NCBI GenBank assembly: GCA_000497125.2
Contig: CM035320.1
Coordinates: 1,633,197 to 1,697,196, forward strand
DNA: 64,000 nt
Direction: 5' to 3'
DNA from: Spironucleus salmonicida
Taxonomy: Eukaryota; Fornicata; Diplomonadida; Hexamitidae
Below are positions 22,247-34,918 of the stretch, piece after piece. The translations under genes were made by a program, and so were the position numbers. Positions within the stretch are counted from its first letter, which is position 1. Every line of letters starts with the position of its first letter. The notes beneath the pieces were generated by a model. The model worked only from the letters and a program-made list of their open reading frames with translations, was not told the origin of the DNA and searched no databases.

Positions 22247-24733
22247 ATGAAATCTAACATCACCGTTTCTGTACGAATAAGACCTTATTTATAAAATGAA
22301 GGATAGATATCTGAATAAGAAATAAAGTGTACTGACTAAAAGGTTCAGATAAACTAAAAAGTCTATAAGTTCGACAATGTTTTCCCTCAAGACTCTACCT
22401 AAGATTAAGTATTTGAATATGTCGGATAACCGATTCTGAAAGACTTTTACTTAGGATATTCAGGAACTATTTTTGCTTATGGATAAACTGCCAGTGGTAA
22501 AACATTTACTCTTGGTCAAAACGGAATAATATAAAATTGTATTTAACATATTTTTGAATAATTAACTGATTCATAATAAGTGAATATGTCATACTATGAA
22601 ATATATAATGAAACATTTTGTGATTTATTATATTAGGGATCACCATAAGGTAGATAGTAGCATAATTCCTAGCTTATACTAAGGGAAGCAGATGATGTTT
22701 TCGTATAGAATTTAAATATTATTTCAGTAAACTCACTTAAACAAGCGTAGAAACTAATTTTTATTGGATAAAACTCTAGAATAACAGCAACAACCTAGGC
22801 AAATGAGAGATCGTCTAGATCTCATGCGATTTTGACTGTTTATCTTACCTAGTTTGAAAGCAATTCTAAAATTGTATCTAAACTAAATTTAGTAGATTTA
22901 GCTGGGTCTGAGCGTCTGAAATCATCAGGAGTTTCTGGATAATAGTTTAAAGAAATGGTAGGGATTAATTCAGGATTGTTGGCGTTAGGCAATGTTATCT
23001 CGGCATTAAATGAGAATAAGAAACATATCCCATACAGAGATTCAAAACTAACTAGAGTTTTATAAGATTCATTAGGAGGGAAATCTAAATGTAGTATGAT
23101 TGCATGTATCAGCCCATCTGTTGATAGCTATGATGAAAGCTTAAACACATTAGTGTATGCATCTAGAGCAAGAAATATTATAAATAAAGTTGTGAAAAAG
23201 ATAGAGAAGATAAATAAACCAGATGCTGAATTAATAAAGATTAAAGAAGAAAATTTACTACTAAAAGATTATATAGAAAATATGATATTTTAAAGAACTG
23301 AAGAAGTGGAATAGTTTGAAATACTTAAATAAGATAATTTAAAATTAAGATAATAACTTGGATATATTGGAGATGATGATTATAAATAGGAAATGGAATA
23401 TATGACATTAAGTATAAATAGAAATATTTTTTAGCCATATGTAGATGAGGAGATTTAGGAGATTTATAATATTATAGATAATAAAATTGTTAATATTTTA
23501 TAAAATAACAACTACGAGATAAGTAAATGTTTGGCTAATACTTAGTTAAAATTTCTTATTGTTTAAGCTCTCCAAAGACAAAAAATTGATTTTTCGTAGT
23601 TAGGTGATTTAGTTGTTTATGACGGTGAAGCATATAATTTTATATCTGAAGAAATATAAATTCTTATAAATCAGATCATGTTAAATGATTAAAAAAATAG
23701 CGATAATGAAGATTTATTTATTTAATAGTGTTAGTAGGATAATTTATAGTATATGAAATATTAAATAAATTTTGATATAGCTCAAAAGTGTGTCGAGAAT
23801 ACGTAGTTATAGGTTTATCTCAATCTAAAAAATGAAGGATTTGATATTGAATAAGATTTTAATTTCATAAGAAATAAAATAACTGAATAATTAGAAAAAA
23901 TAGAAGTAGTAGATTTTGAGAAATCAATTATCTAAGAACCTCACCCCGAAGTCATAGAGGTAAATGGTCCATCAACGTTTGTCACTAATTTATTTTCGGG
24001 AAAATAACTAGAATATTCTAGAACATCTATATTAGATGAAGATTATACGTGGAGCCAAGTAGATGGGAATTCAAAATAAGATGATTTTGAGTAAGATGAT
24101 TTTGTAGTTTTAACTTAAACTACAAATGAATCGGTAAGCGATGAGTCATCGTCGGATTCATTGAAATAAAGCACAAAGATGATAAAACTATTATAAGAGG
24201 TAACTGAGAAAGCAGAATAAATGAGTCTAAGCTAGCTTAAAGACTACATGCATGATAGAAATTAAACTGGACAATAAGAACCAGATTTATTCAATAATTT
24301 TTTAGTATAAGATGGAAATTAAAAAGCCGATAATAATTAAGTATATAATATTAACGAAAATGATGCTATTGAAAATACTTAACCGTAAAAAATCATTTTA
24401 GATAGATCTGAATCCTAAAGTTCGCTCGGAGTTTCAAAACTAGATGCTAAATTATAAAACTTGCAACATCTGTTTTATGATGACTCAGATACAGTGAAAT
24501 AATAGCTGAAATAACTATTAGTAGAGCGAGGATTAGTAAATAAAATTTTAAAATAAGAAACATATCAATCTGTAAATTCTAATTTTCAATAGACACCTGT
24601 TAATCAGTTATAATAGATAAGGAGTTAAACTGATAAAAGGGCGACTGGTATATAGCAGTTTGATGATAAAGAAACTAGAAGGATTCCAGGAAGTCAGCGA
24701 ATTCTGAAAAGAAAGGTATTGCGCAGTGAATGA
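22247..24733 (+). CDS. Kinesin motor protein, N-terminal motor
   Basis: This 828-residue protein has a kinesin motor at residues 1-335: [10 protein letters not shown], the P-loop AYGQTASGKT, switch [11 protein letters not shown], switch [12 protein letters not shown], and the closing [14 protein letters not shown] followed by a NK-type neck. Motifs resemble kinesin-4/KIF21-27-like motors, which act in axonemes and midzones, but subfamily is uncertain. After the motor come short coiled-coil stretches and a long acidic Ser/Asp-rich tail ([21 protein letters not shown]), ending with a basic segment. Many Gln codons are TAA/TAG. Confidence 0.93.
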
Positions 24734-24775
24734 ATAAAAGTATTATATATACATTGTTTTTAATTTTAATTTTAA

Positions 24776-27199
24776 ATGTCCATGTAAGACAGTTTCAAAA
24801 GCCTGCTTTAAATGTTAATTGAAGACTTAAAAAACGCTTAAAAAGATGTTCAACAAATAACAGAGATTTAAACGAAAAAAGAAATATATTATTTTAAGGA
24901 TTATTAGTTTTTACCTGTTCCAAATCCAGTTGAAAAGCTTGGTGCACAAATTACTGCAAGAGAAAAATATGAGAAATTAGTAAAGTTAGTATTTTAAAAC
25001 ATGACCAAATCACTAAATATTATGCATTAACAAAATTTTAAATTAAAATAAAATTATGATTATCCAAAAGTCATATCCTGGGTTAACTAAGGATATTAAT
25101 TTTAAGCAGATAAATAATCATACAAACAAATTGTATAGAATTTTGACATAGAAAATCGATAGAATTAATAAGATTAAGATTTTTAAATAACTAGAACTCA
25201 CTCAGAACATTTACATATTTTATCTAAATATCCAGAAATTATGATATTTTATGCAGAAAACATGTAATACGTATAAAGATAGGCACTATTTATAAGTTAT
25301 ATTTAATATTTGGAAATGATTTGTATCGATTAGAGCTTTGGTACTATATATGAATCATCCTTACTATTACCACCTTGTTCATATCTATAAACACCTTTAA
25401 CAAAACTAATATTTCTTAGTATATAAAAATAACTTTTGTCTTAATAAGATATTTCAAGCTTTCCCAATTTTTATTTATATAGATCTTCATCCTCATTAGG
25501 CATATTATGTGATTTAATGTATGCCATTATATAGGAAAAATCTATATAGAATTGGATTAGCTTAAAACTTGTCCCTATAGTTAAAGAATTATCGTTAATA
25601 AGTCATACTAAAATATTTTCTTAAAAATTTTTAGATAATCCCTAATAATATTAACGATTATAATTTACAATTTACTAGTTCCTAGCAAAATTATATATTA
25701 TCATGAAGGACCCTCCAGAATTCTTAATGCTAATTTTTTCTATTGTTTAATTTAGTTTGAAGATATTTTTTGATAATATTATTAATACTATTAATAATAA
25801 ATCACCATTATAAAATATTTTTAAGAAGAAATATTTTAAAATTGAATCTGAAAAAACATCTGATTAACATGTAGAATAGATGATGTACAATTTTAAATCA
25901 ACCCTTGTTTTTGGTATAATAATTAGACATATTTGTGCTGATCCTTACTCTAATAACATCTTCTAAGATAAATAAGATGAAATAATACTATAAAACTTGC
26001 TGTTTGTTTCAGATTTTGTTACAGAAATAGCATTAGGATAAGAAAATGGTCCCTTTAACATTTAATAGATTCAAAACCCATTGGATCAAGAAATTATTTA
26101 TTGGAAATAATTTACCTAATCTAACTGTTAGCAACTTAAATAAATCATCCAACATCTAGTAAATAATATATACGTTCCTGATGATGATTTTGATTTTATT
26201 TAGAAGTATTTAGCCTAATAGCCCGAAGACACAGAGCAAAAATTAGTTGGTAATATTTGGCTAATACCAAGTTAACTTGCAGAATACATCGATTCTATTC
26301 GAATTTTATATGCCGATTTTATTAAATATTCTATGAATAAATATGAAAAGTTTGTTAAATAGGTTCTTATAAAACTACCTATTTAATCTACATTATAGAT
26401 TTAAAATATAAACACTTTCTAATATACCGTAGATCAACTATAAATTCTTTCACAAATCTCACCATCACCTAAACTTAAAAATATAAAAATACTTGCAGTA
26501 TAATTTAGTGATGATTTGCCGATAGAAATTGATCATTCTATTTCGGATAAATTATACTATATGAAAGAAAATTTAACTTAGGTAACACAAGAATTTACCT
26601 AAGCATGTCAAATTACTATACTTGAACCTATTTTTTTCAAGTCTTCTGAGCTAACTTATTATTAAAATACTTGTCTTAGATTAATATAAATATTTGAGAT
26701 TGAAAATCTTATTTAGTCTTAAATATCGCATATTTAGTCATTGTAATTTGAAAATGAAGATGAGTTTAACTTAGTATTTACAGACTTATAAGAGTAAAGT
26801 GCTTAAATAATTAGTAAAAGTAATGATAATCTCAATAAAATGGCAGACTTTCAGGATATTTTAGATTCATATAGATACTAAAGTGGTTTAATAGAACGAC
26901 TAGTTCAAATATTAGAATTAATTTTAAATGACTAGTCCGAACCAATATATAATAATATTGATGTTGAAATCGATACATAATTAATACAGGACACATTGCA
27001 AGAGCTATTATTATAAGATGAAAGTTCAAATTTACCTTTAATATAAGCTATAAAATGGCATAATAGTTCTGTAAATCATGTTTCACTAGCGAAAGCTAAA
27101 TAGTTTGTTCCATAAACTATTTTTGAAAGAGTTTTCATGTTTAAGGATTAAAATTAGCATGACTTTAATTCTGAAATTAAAAGCAAATTATATGATTGA
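24776..27199 (+). CDS. Unknown large protein, 807 residues
   Basis: A long uninterrupted frame 43 bp after the kinesin gene. The first 80 residues are helical (QEVQQITEIQTKKEIYYF-like). The rest is rich in hydrophobic helical stretches (LAKLYIIMKDPPEFLMLIFS) with many Asn, Gln and Ile, suggesting a helical solenoid rather than a membrane protein. No catalytic motif or repeat is recognised. It lies between the kinesin and a coiled-coil gene on the same strand, and might be a cytoskeletal or trafficking protein, but this is only suggested by context. Confidence 0.75.
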
Positions 27200-27235
27200 T
27201 TTAATATATTATTATTAAAAATTATAAAATATAGA

Positions 27236-28663
27236 ATGAACTTTGGATGCAATAGATGTATTCTTTTAGAAGAACAGATATTAGAGTTACAGGAGTTGGT
27301 TACTTAGGAGTAACAAAAAAGAAATTAGACATCAATGATAGCAGAAATGTTAAGAGATACTTGCATGAATTAAATATAAGAAAATGAAAAGGAAATTTCT
27401 GAACTTAAAAATACAATATAAACTAAAGAAGAAATCGTTAACTCTCTTAACAGTTTAATAAATACATAAACGATCACAATGAAAGAAGTTGAAGACTAAA
27501 GTTTAAAAGTAACTATTGAATTTTAGAAATCAGTAGCTGACTAATCCAACAAACATGAAGAAATCAAATTACAGAAAATTATTTTAGAAGAATAAAACAG
27601 TAAGAATTTTAATATTATTACCGAGTTGTAATAATAAAAAACGAATCTTGAATAAACTCTAAATACTTAAGAAGTTTTATTTAAAGAATAAGCTGATAAA
27701 TTAACAGAAACCACTAACTTTATTGCAGAAAATGATATAAAGAATGAGTAAAGATTCAAGACAATATTAGCAGACAAAGAAAGATATTATATTGAATAAA
27801 TTGCCGATTTAAAATAAAACAAAAATTAACTTTATTCCGAAAAAACTTAATTATATCAAACTTTATCTGATAGTAAGCAGTAACTGCAAAAGTAGTAGTC
27901 ATAAATTTAAATTTACGAGCAATAATTTGAAGACTCAAATAATTTATTAGTAAACCAGAACATTCAAATAAAAGAATTGGCTGAATAGCTTTCATATATA
28001 TAAAAAAGTTTAAAGATTTCTAATGAAAAAATCGAGTAAATCGAAAAGGAGAAAGATCTTACCACTTCTTTATTACAAACTACATAAATTGAGTAATAAT
28101 AGGTTTAACATAGTCAGATTACGGCAAAATAATATTAACTAGAAATGGAAAATGAGAAAACTTAAAAATTAGAATTACTGAATGCTAACATTACACTTAA
28201 TGATGTTCTTATGAGTAAAGATGAATAAATTTCTCGGTTAACTATTGAAATTACCAAGCTAAATACTAAATTAACATAGTATTAACGAAATGATATTTTA
28301 GCATGTAACCAGATTGATATTAATGTACAAAGATTAACTTAATACTATCAAAATGCAATAACCAAAGTAATAGAAGGACATGAATTTGTAGCAAAGGCTT
28401 CGTCAAGTTTTGAAACAAAATTATAAATACTAGGTGAGGAATTGGGAGAATTTACTACATTAAGCTAGATTAAAGAGTTTATTATTTATAATTTTGATGA
28501 AAGAGTAAGCATTCTAATCTAAAATATATTAACTATGGATTTGTATAGCGAAAAAATTGAAAGAAAGGGTATATGCAAAATGAAGTGCTTCCCATTTGAT
28601 TCTTGTGGAGGTACCTATGAGTTAATTATTGTTTTAGCTTTTCTATTATGGGTGCAAATGTGA
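27236..28663 (+). CDS. Long coiled-coil protein with C-terminal membrane anchor
   Basis: This 475-residue protein is almost entirely coiled-coil: repeated Leu/Ile spacing with Gln, Glu and Lys from residue 10 to about 430. It opens with a short Cys motif (MNFGCNRCILLEEQ). The final ~20 residues (YELIIVLAFLLWVQM) form a membrane helix at the very C-terminus, so it is a tail-anchored protein, as in golgins such as giantin or golgin-84-like tethers. The Golgi assignment is only an inference from this architecture. Confidence 0.8.
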
Positions 28664-29320
28664 TATTTTGATATTTATCTTTAATTCACTATTCCTAGAT
28701 AATAATTTGTATTAAATTTAATTGTTTACTTAGTTAAATATAAAATTAGCAATGATTATCAAATATTTTACTTAGTGCTAAACTAATTGTTCATATTTTC
28801 GTATTGTCTATAGTAGATAACTTATACTTATATACTGTGTAACTAAGACTATAGATTCTCTTATAAAACATTACTAGTTAAATAGATGTATCAAATTTAT
28901 TCAACTAATAATGTGTTACTATATGAACTATTAATAAAATATTTATTTAATAGATAGAAATAAAATATGTTATAAAATACTAAACGTATTGAACTGATAT
29001 ACAAATAGCTATTATTTCATTTTCTTAATTTAAACCAAAACATAAAATAATTTATTTCCAATAGTAGATTAAATCTATGTAAATATATTTTCTTAAATAA
29101 CACTTATTGATAAATAGTATAATTTCTTTTAAAATAACTTATTGGTAATACCTCTGCTTTTAATTATCTATATAACGAGTTGCCAACTATAAATATATAT
29201 AACAATAGTTTAACTAAAGTCTATGTTTTATTGTAATCTATCAATTAGTATACATTATCAGTATAATTATTTTGTAGTTTATTTTATAATTTTTTAATGA
29301 AAATAAATTGTAAGAATCAT
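28664..29320. other. AT-rich spacer between convergent genes
   Basis: A 657-bp stretch between the coiled-coil and cyclin genes. It is extremely AT-rich. A plus-strand frame of 81 codons (ATG 28752 to TGA 28995) is present but shows no clear protein features and may be chance. No repeats, hairpins or RNA genes were recognised. Confidence 0.45.
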
Positions 29321-29965
29321 TCAAGACATCTGTTATATTTATTTTACATCATTACATACATATGATATCAGTTCCTCAATACCCCAGTCATCTAGCAAGT
29401 ATACAGTTGTATGAACTTCACCATACCATTCATTCCATCCGATAATGCTAATTTCTTTATCTTCTTAAACTTATAATGATTACCATATTTTTTTCAAATT
29501 ATAATAATAATCCTTATAATCTTATGATTCCAAAAATAATTTATAATCTAATATACCAATAAAAACTCTTTCCATCCTTACCAGCTAGTTTTAAGAAAAT
29601 AATGAAGTACAAAGGCTGAAGCTTTTTGTACTGCATGACACATCATCCCATGTCTTTGAAGCAAGCACAATAGCAGTGAAAACAATTTTATAAAAGTTTG
29701 TTTACGAAAGATTTACTTAGGTATGCGCTTAAAATTAATCAATATAGATCAATGCTGCTATTAGACACTCTGGTTCAATTTATGCCTTTCGGAAGAGCTT
29801 GTAAATAAAAAGATAGATATCGTTAAAGGATACTGAGCAACTCTACCCTTCAAAAACGTCTAATAACTTGGTAACTTATTTTTATGACCCTCTTAGTTAA
29901 GACTACACAAGCTTAGAATATAAAACACACGTTATACCTTTGACAGTTTAATTAAGTCTTTGCAT
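29321..29965 (-). CDS. Pho80/cyclin-Y-like cyclin
   Basis: This 214-residue protein contains a cyclin box of the Pho80/PCL/cyclin-Y type. Visible are FNDIYLFIYKLFRKAQIEPE, CLIAALIYIDQF (the conserved ALIYIDR helix), then FYKIVFTAIVLASKTWDD and LVRMERVFIGILDYKLFLE followed by DYKDYYYNL, which match LIYIDRL..., NxHRLLxTAVMVAxKFxDD and LExxFLxxLDYxLxVxxxxYxxYY. Such cyclins activate Pho85/CDK14-like kinases. The C-terminal tail ends ISIIGWNEWYGEVHTTVYLLDD. The first ATG in frame is used; the frame is open upstream without another ATG. Confidence 0.87.
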
Positions 29966-30092
29966 TTAATAGAAATGTAGATATTCGAATGACTACTTTT
30001 CGTTAGGAAACTGAAAACGTTTCAAATGATTATTTATATATTAGTATATTTTTATTTTATTGTATTTTACAAAATTATAACTATCGAAAAAA

Positions 30093-31907
30093 ATGAAACA
30101 TGAAACTTCAACAATCGACTCGATGCAGCAGTCAGAATCAGTGTCAGTTATAGTATAGAAATACAGAGATAAATACTAATCATCCCTGAGCGATGATTCA
30201 AAAAGCTCGTAACAGTCATAAGAGCACAAATTTTAGCCAGCGTAACCGCCAACAAAACAGTCTGCTCACCCATTATCCATCTCTAACTTTTAAGAAGACA
30301 GCTCTCCTAAAGAAACGCTCTGTTTGACTGCTATTTAGTCAACGAGTTCATCTAAAGTACTCGAAAGCCAACTAAAACAGCCAGAACCTACAAATTCGCA
30401 GCCTATATTATTACCAACCGTCACTTAGCTTATTTTTACGCAGATAGAGGACCTTAGAAGCGAGGTTAAGGCCCTAAGGCTCGAAAATCAAAACCAGGCG
30501 CTAGAGCTCAGGAGATTGTCCCAAAGGCCTGCATTTCAGACACAGCCTCAGCGGATCGACACGACAGAGGTAACGAAACTAGCACTCTAGACCTTCGTCG
30601 TCCAACAGTTTGAGAATTATAAAAGCAGCATTGAAAGGGACCTTTTTGAACTCAACCAACATGCCAAGCGGTCAGTTTACGACCGGACCGCTTGCGTGAA
30701 CTCAGGAGTTTTCTATGAGCAGGTCCTGCGTCGGTTGGTCTGCGTTGAGAGCGCCGTGTAGGCCAAGGGTGAGATGCAGGATCAGGAAATGCAGCTGATG
30801 CAGAACCAGATTGACAGCTGCGCATAGGTCGTCCAGGCTAACTTTTTATCTCACAAAAAAGCGGTGCAGATTGTTGCAGACCTGTCGGACGGCAAATTTC
30901 AGGAGGTAAAGAGGGCTAACAGGAGTCTCAAAGGTCAGATTCGGGTTTGCAGGAAAATCGTAAAAAAATCACATGCGATCCTAGCAAAGGAGATGGAAAT
31001 GATCAAAGCGGAGTTTCATGGGACGATTTAGCGGGTTTAAGAGTTCGCTGAAAGCGCGAACTCTAACTGCCAGAACCAACGTTAGTTTATGGATAAAATC
31101 AGCAGCGAAATTGGAGTTAAAAGCAAGATAGAGGAGCAGTTTAGAAATGGAATTAACAAGATTTAGGAGGAGCTGGTTTAGCGAATATAAAGTGCTGAGT
31201 AAGATATATAGGGGTTATTTGGGGTTCGTGGAATTAGCGTTTAGTAGTCAGAGAAAATTGTCAGAGAAGCTAGGTTAGAGCAAATTCAGCATAGAGAGGA
31301 TATTTTAGTATAAGATACCAAAGTAGAAAATTAAAAATAAATAGTTAAGAATATATTATAGCAATCAAAGGATGAGAAAAAGGAAGCTGATTAACAAGAT
31401 TAAAAAGGTTATGGAGCAAACGATCCAATTAGAGCACAGAAGCTTACTATTTACAATAAATAAACGTCACTATTAGATAATTCTTAGCTTTTAGATAAGG
31501 AATATTTATATTAAACCCCATTTAATGCTAGTATCGAAGAAGAGTCTTGTACCGAATATGCAAAAGATGCCCATTATGGTTAACATTAAAAACTTTAGTA
31601 TTAACCATTCAATAATATTCCATATAATACAGATTACGGAGATAAAAAATCATAAAAGTTATTGAAAAGTGATATTTAAAAAATTAATAAAGCTGTTCGA
31701 AGCCCAAGCTTGGGCAAGGTTGATCTGAAGCGAGTTATTAAAAATATGTAGAAAATGAACCCATTAGAACCTGAGATTTACAAAGGTAGTAAAAGTAAAT
31801 AATATAAAAGAGATAACATTGATGATATTTTAAATAAAATAGATAACATGAAGCGGCGGGTAGGTCAAAAAGAAATATATTAAATGTATAGCGATTCAGA
31901 TGATTGA
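30093..31907 (+). CDS. Coiled-coil protein with internal base-composition shift
   Basis: This 604-residue protein starts with a Ser/Gln-rich disordered region (SESVSVIVQKYRDKYQSSLS), then a coiled-coil from about residue 115 (IEDLRSEVKALRLENQNQAL) to 430, then a Tyr/Gln/Asn-rich region and a final helical segment (VDLKRVIKNMQKMNPLEPEI). The first ~1 kb is clearly GC-richer than the rest and encodes Gln largely as CAG/CAA, while the second half uses TAA/TAG. No break in frame was seen. The protein family is not recognised; it could be cytoskeletal. Confidence 0.78.
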
Positions 31908-31915
31908 TATGTATT

Positions 31916-33475
31916 TCACTCTAATTCTTCATCAATATCATCATTAACATTACCATCTAGCATGTCCATTAGTAGTTCTCTACAACGTTATTAGCATTTT
32001 CGCAGTTATTCTAAAATATCGCTGTTTGTACCTTTCATACTATATAAAGTGCCTAAAGTAGCTTCAATTACACTCATCAACATTCTTCCAGCGACAAGAC
32101 AACCTTATTAATATTAAAATCCTTAAGTATTTATTTACTATAAACTATCCTATTGGCTGAATTAGTCTCCATTATCATACAACTTTGTTGCATTACCTAC
32201 ACCACCAGTTTATACTAATTATCTCAGCATTCTAACTTCATCCTATAGAAATTTTAAATTGTTGTTACTCTGAACCTGGTGCTCATCTCCCATTTTAACA
32301 ATTATTTTTTTAGATATTGATTTTTTATCAAGAACATTTTCATATAAATCCTTATATTTTTAGCATAATGCTCTTAATCTCTTAATCTGTTCTTCTAGTT
32401 AAACAAGCGAATATGGTTTTTATAAAAGTAATTTACGATTAAGGTTTTCAATTTCTTTATTTTGCTTATTAAGTTTTTGGTTTATATCGTATGATTTTAA
32501 ATTCTAACAGTATTCATGAAATGTAGCAGATAATTAAACTAAAAGTTAGTTTGCTTCTGAAGTTTTTATAGTTACACCATTTATTCTTTATAACTTAGTG
32601 AAATTTTAAATTATGTTCAATGCTTTTCTAGGAATAAAGTCAATATTTTGCATGTTAAATTACTATTCCTGAATAATATAAGTCTTTTTAAGTTCTAAAT
32701 CATTTTCATTTGCCATATCTTGCTAAATTTTGTCTAAATATGCCTAAAAACTAACAAAACTTTCATCTTGATCTTTTTGTTTTAAATCTAACATATTAGC
32801 ATTTTTATACATCTTTTAATACAAATCTCTTTTACTAAACTACGGTGCATTTATTTCATTTTAACATGTTAACAAAATCTACATACTACATTCATTTTAA
32901 TCAATAAAAACCGGTAATATCTCAGCATCTCCTGCTACTTGCAAATCTTTAAATATACGAACTGCATATTTAGGAATTTTGTTATTTTACTATCCTAAGA
33001 CATTGAGAATTTGTAATAAAGCCTAAATTGTTTTAATCAATACACGTGAAAATTCTTTTTCTTATTAACACTCTACCTCTGCCTATGTAATTGAGCGCTT
33101 TTATACTTCTGCAAGTTTTTCTATGTTTCTATCAAATACAACTTTCTATTTTGAGGAAAGCTGCAGTTGTTTATTTTCAGCTTAAAGCTAGACTATCTCT
33201 TATTCCTTCTAATAAAGTTAATTTTTAATTTTTCTAAGTTCTATATCACGTTAATCTGCTAATTAACGCATTGTAAGGGTTTCCTGGGCTAAGGACCGAG
33301 CGTCTGAGTGCGTTGAAAGGCGATTTCCTTCTAAAGTAGAGAGCAATTACTTAGTACGGGATTTATACTTTTCTTTTGATTCAGTTAGCTCTTAAACCAT
33401 CTTTTAAAGCCGTTCAATCTCTTATTCACCTTAATACATTTAACAAAAATTCATAAAGTTAAACATATTTTTCAT
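31916..33475 (-). CDS. Coiled-coil protein, 519 residues
   Basis: The frame is convergent with the previous gene (8 bp between stops). It contains coiled-coil stretches at about residues 15-135 and 290-400 (LNKQNKEIENLNRKLLLQ) separated by a more globular part (NNKIPKYAVRIFKDLQVAGD). The C-terminus is acidic (NVNDDIDEELE). The first of two close ATGs (33475, 33466) is used. Such proteins are common in flagellates as basal body or axonemal components, but the sequence shows no specific family. Confidence 0.75.
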
Positions 33476-33516
33476 ATATAATAATGTGTGAATATAATAT
33501 ATTTTCCCCTTCCACA

Positions 33517-34239
33517 ATGGAGTACATACAACTCGTTGACAATTTAGTCGCTGATAACGTAGAGTCATAGGACGCATTATATTAACTCCTACCATTATCA
33601 GTTACACCTGCTATAGCTTCTTACGAGCTATCATCTCCCGATACGAAGCGCCAAAAAGCCGTAGATATTTTAGCTAAAACACTCGCACTAAAGATTGAAA
33701 TAGACTCACTTCAGAATCTTAGAATGGATTTATAAGAAGCATAAGATCTCTCAGGACACCTTAACATTGCCCTTTCGGAACTATTTCCGAATGCAATTTT
33801 ACATGAGTCGTTCTACTACTTCTAGCCACAGTTCCAAGATGCTGCGGCGTACCGAATCGAACAAGCACTACACGCTAGATAGCTGAATTCGAGGGACTAC
33901 TTCGATGCATTTTTGCTGCTAGAAACGGCGCTTAGCCATAGTGAGAACTCCGTTCTGCGTTTTAAGGCGTTGTTCGGAATCAATCACCCTGTAGCATTAG
34001 CGAATGCAAAAAAGAGCGATTTGGAACCTGAATACGAAAAAAACCAGAGAGCAATTGCCACAGAAGATATTCTGGCGAGCAAGGATCTAGGAAGATACGT
34101 TGTGGAAACTGGTATAAAATGCAAAAAATGCGAGAAAAAGACAGTCACAAGATAAGAGAAACAAAGCAGGTCAGCTGACGAAGCTACGACTATATTTTAT
34201 ACATGTTCGAGCTGTGGTTACAAATGGAGTGTAAATTGA
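33517..34239 (+). CDS. TFIIS-like zinc-ribbon transcription factor
   Basis: This 240-residue protein ends with a zinc ribbon of the TFIIS/RPA12 type: KCKKCEKKTV, then QSRSADEATTIFYTC and SSCGYKW. The invariant RSADE acidic hairpin, which enters the RNA polymerase II funnel and stimulates transcript cleavage, is intact. The upstream region should hold the central Pol II-binding domain; LFGINHPVALANAKKSDLEPE fits the TFIIS domain II region. An N-terminal LW domain is not obvious. The gene has higher GC than its neighbours, as for conserved genes in this window. Start is the first ATG after a C/T-rich tract. Confidence 0.88.
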
Positions 34240-34550
34240 AGGTTTTATTGACATATTTTTATATTTTTATATACAACTGACAGTTAGCGAGTAACCGTAT
34301 TGTTATGATTAAACATTAATTTGAGGAACTATAAATAGTATAATTGGTGCAATTTTATTGATTAAATTATCGGTAGTAGTTTAATGTAGTTAATTATAGT
34401 TCAATTCAATTCGTTGCATCGGCATAATGAATAAATTGAAATTTGACATAAACCAATATGCTTCTCATGATAAAGTCAGTCAAATGATAGTCTAATATAT
34501 AGTAAGAAATTCATATGCAGTGTTTTTAAGAACAATTGCGAACCTCTGAA
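34240..34550. other. Spacer with a small 40-codon frame
   Basis: Between the TFIIS-like and PH-like genes. A 40-codon plus-strand frame (34427-34549, MNKLKFDINQYASHDKVS...) ends one base before the next ATG. It could be an upstream ORF, a separate tiny gene, or a displaced N-terminus of the PH-like gene. The rest is AT-rich without recognisable features. Confidence 0.4.
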
Positions 34551-34898
34551 ATGAAATGGTTCGGCGAAGTAATTTTGCAGCGAATGTTTTTCAAGAGGAA
34601 ACGGTTTTTAGTTCTAATGGATCCACCTTGTAGTGTTTAAATATTTAGCACAGAGAGTTAGTTTTAGAATGGGAGATGCCCTAATGTGAGTTACAGTTTA
34701 ATAGGTGCTATTGCATCATTTATTGTTAAAGATGAAGATTTATGGGTAGTAAATCTATAGGTGGGTATAAAGAGGCTATAGATATGGAGCAAATATGAAG
34801 ATGATTTGAACAACATTGTTGTTTTCGTTAATCGTGTGGCAAGTCAATATTCTATAAAGTAAACATTGGAGGTTTAGGAAATTAATGATATTATATGA
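34551..34898 (+). CDS. PH-domain-like small protein
   Basis: This 115-residue protein opens MKWFGEVILQRMFFKRKRFLVLMDPP, the shape of the first two strands of a pleckstrin-homology domain (G-x-hydrophobic, basic FFKRRF, then a hydrophobic strand). Strands and a terminal helix (DDLNNIVVFVNRVASQY) follow, and overall length equals one PH domain. PH domains bind phosphoinositides or proteins. The assignment rests on pattern rather than signature residues; the expected Trp of the last helix is not clear. Confidence 0.55.
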
Positions 34899-34918
34899 GT
34901 AATTTGTGTATTTCGAAA

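Noticed and set aside
28752-28997. 81-codon plus-strand frame in the spacer
   Set aside because: No start context, homology-like pattern or composition signal; frames of this size are common by chance here.
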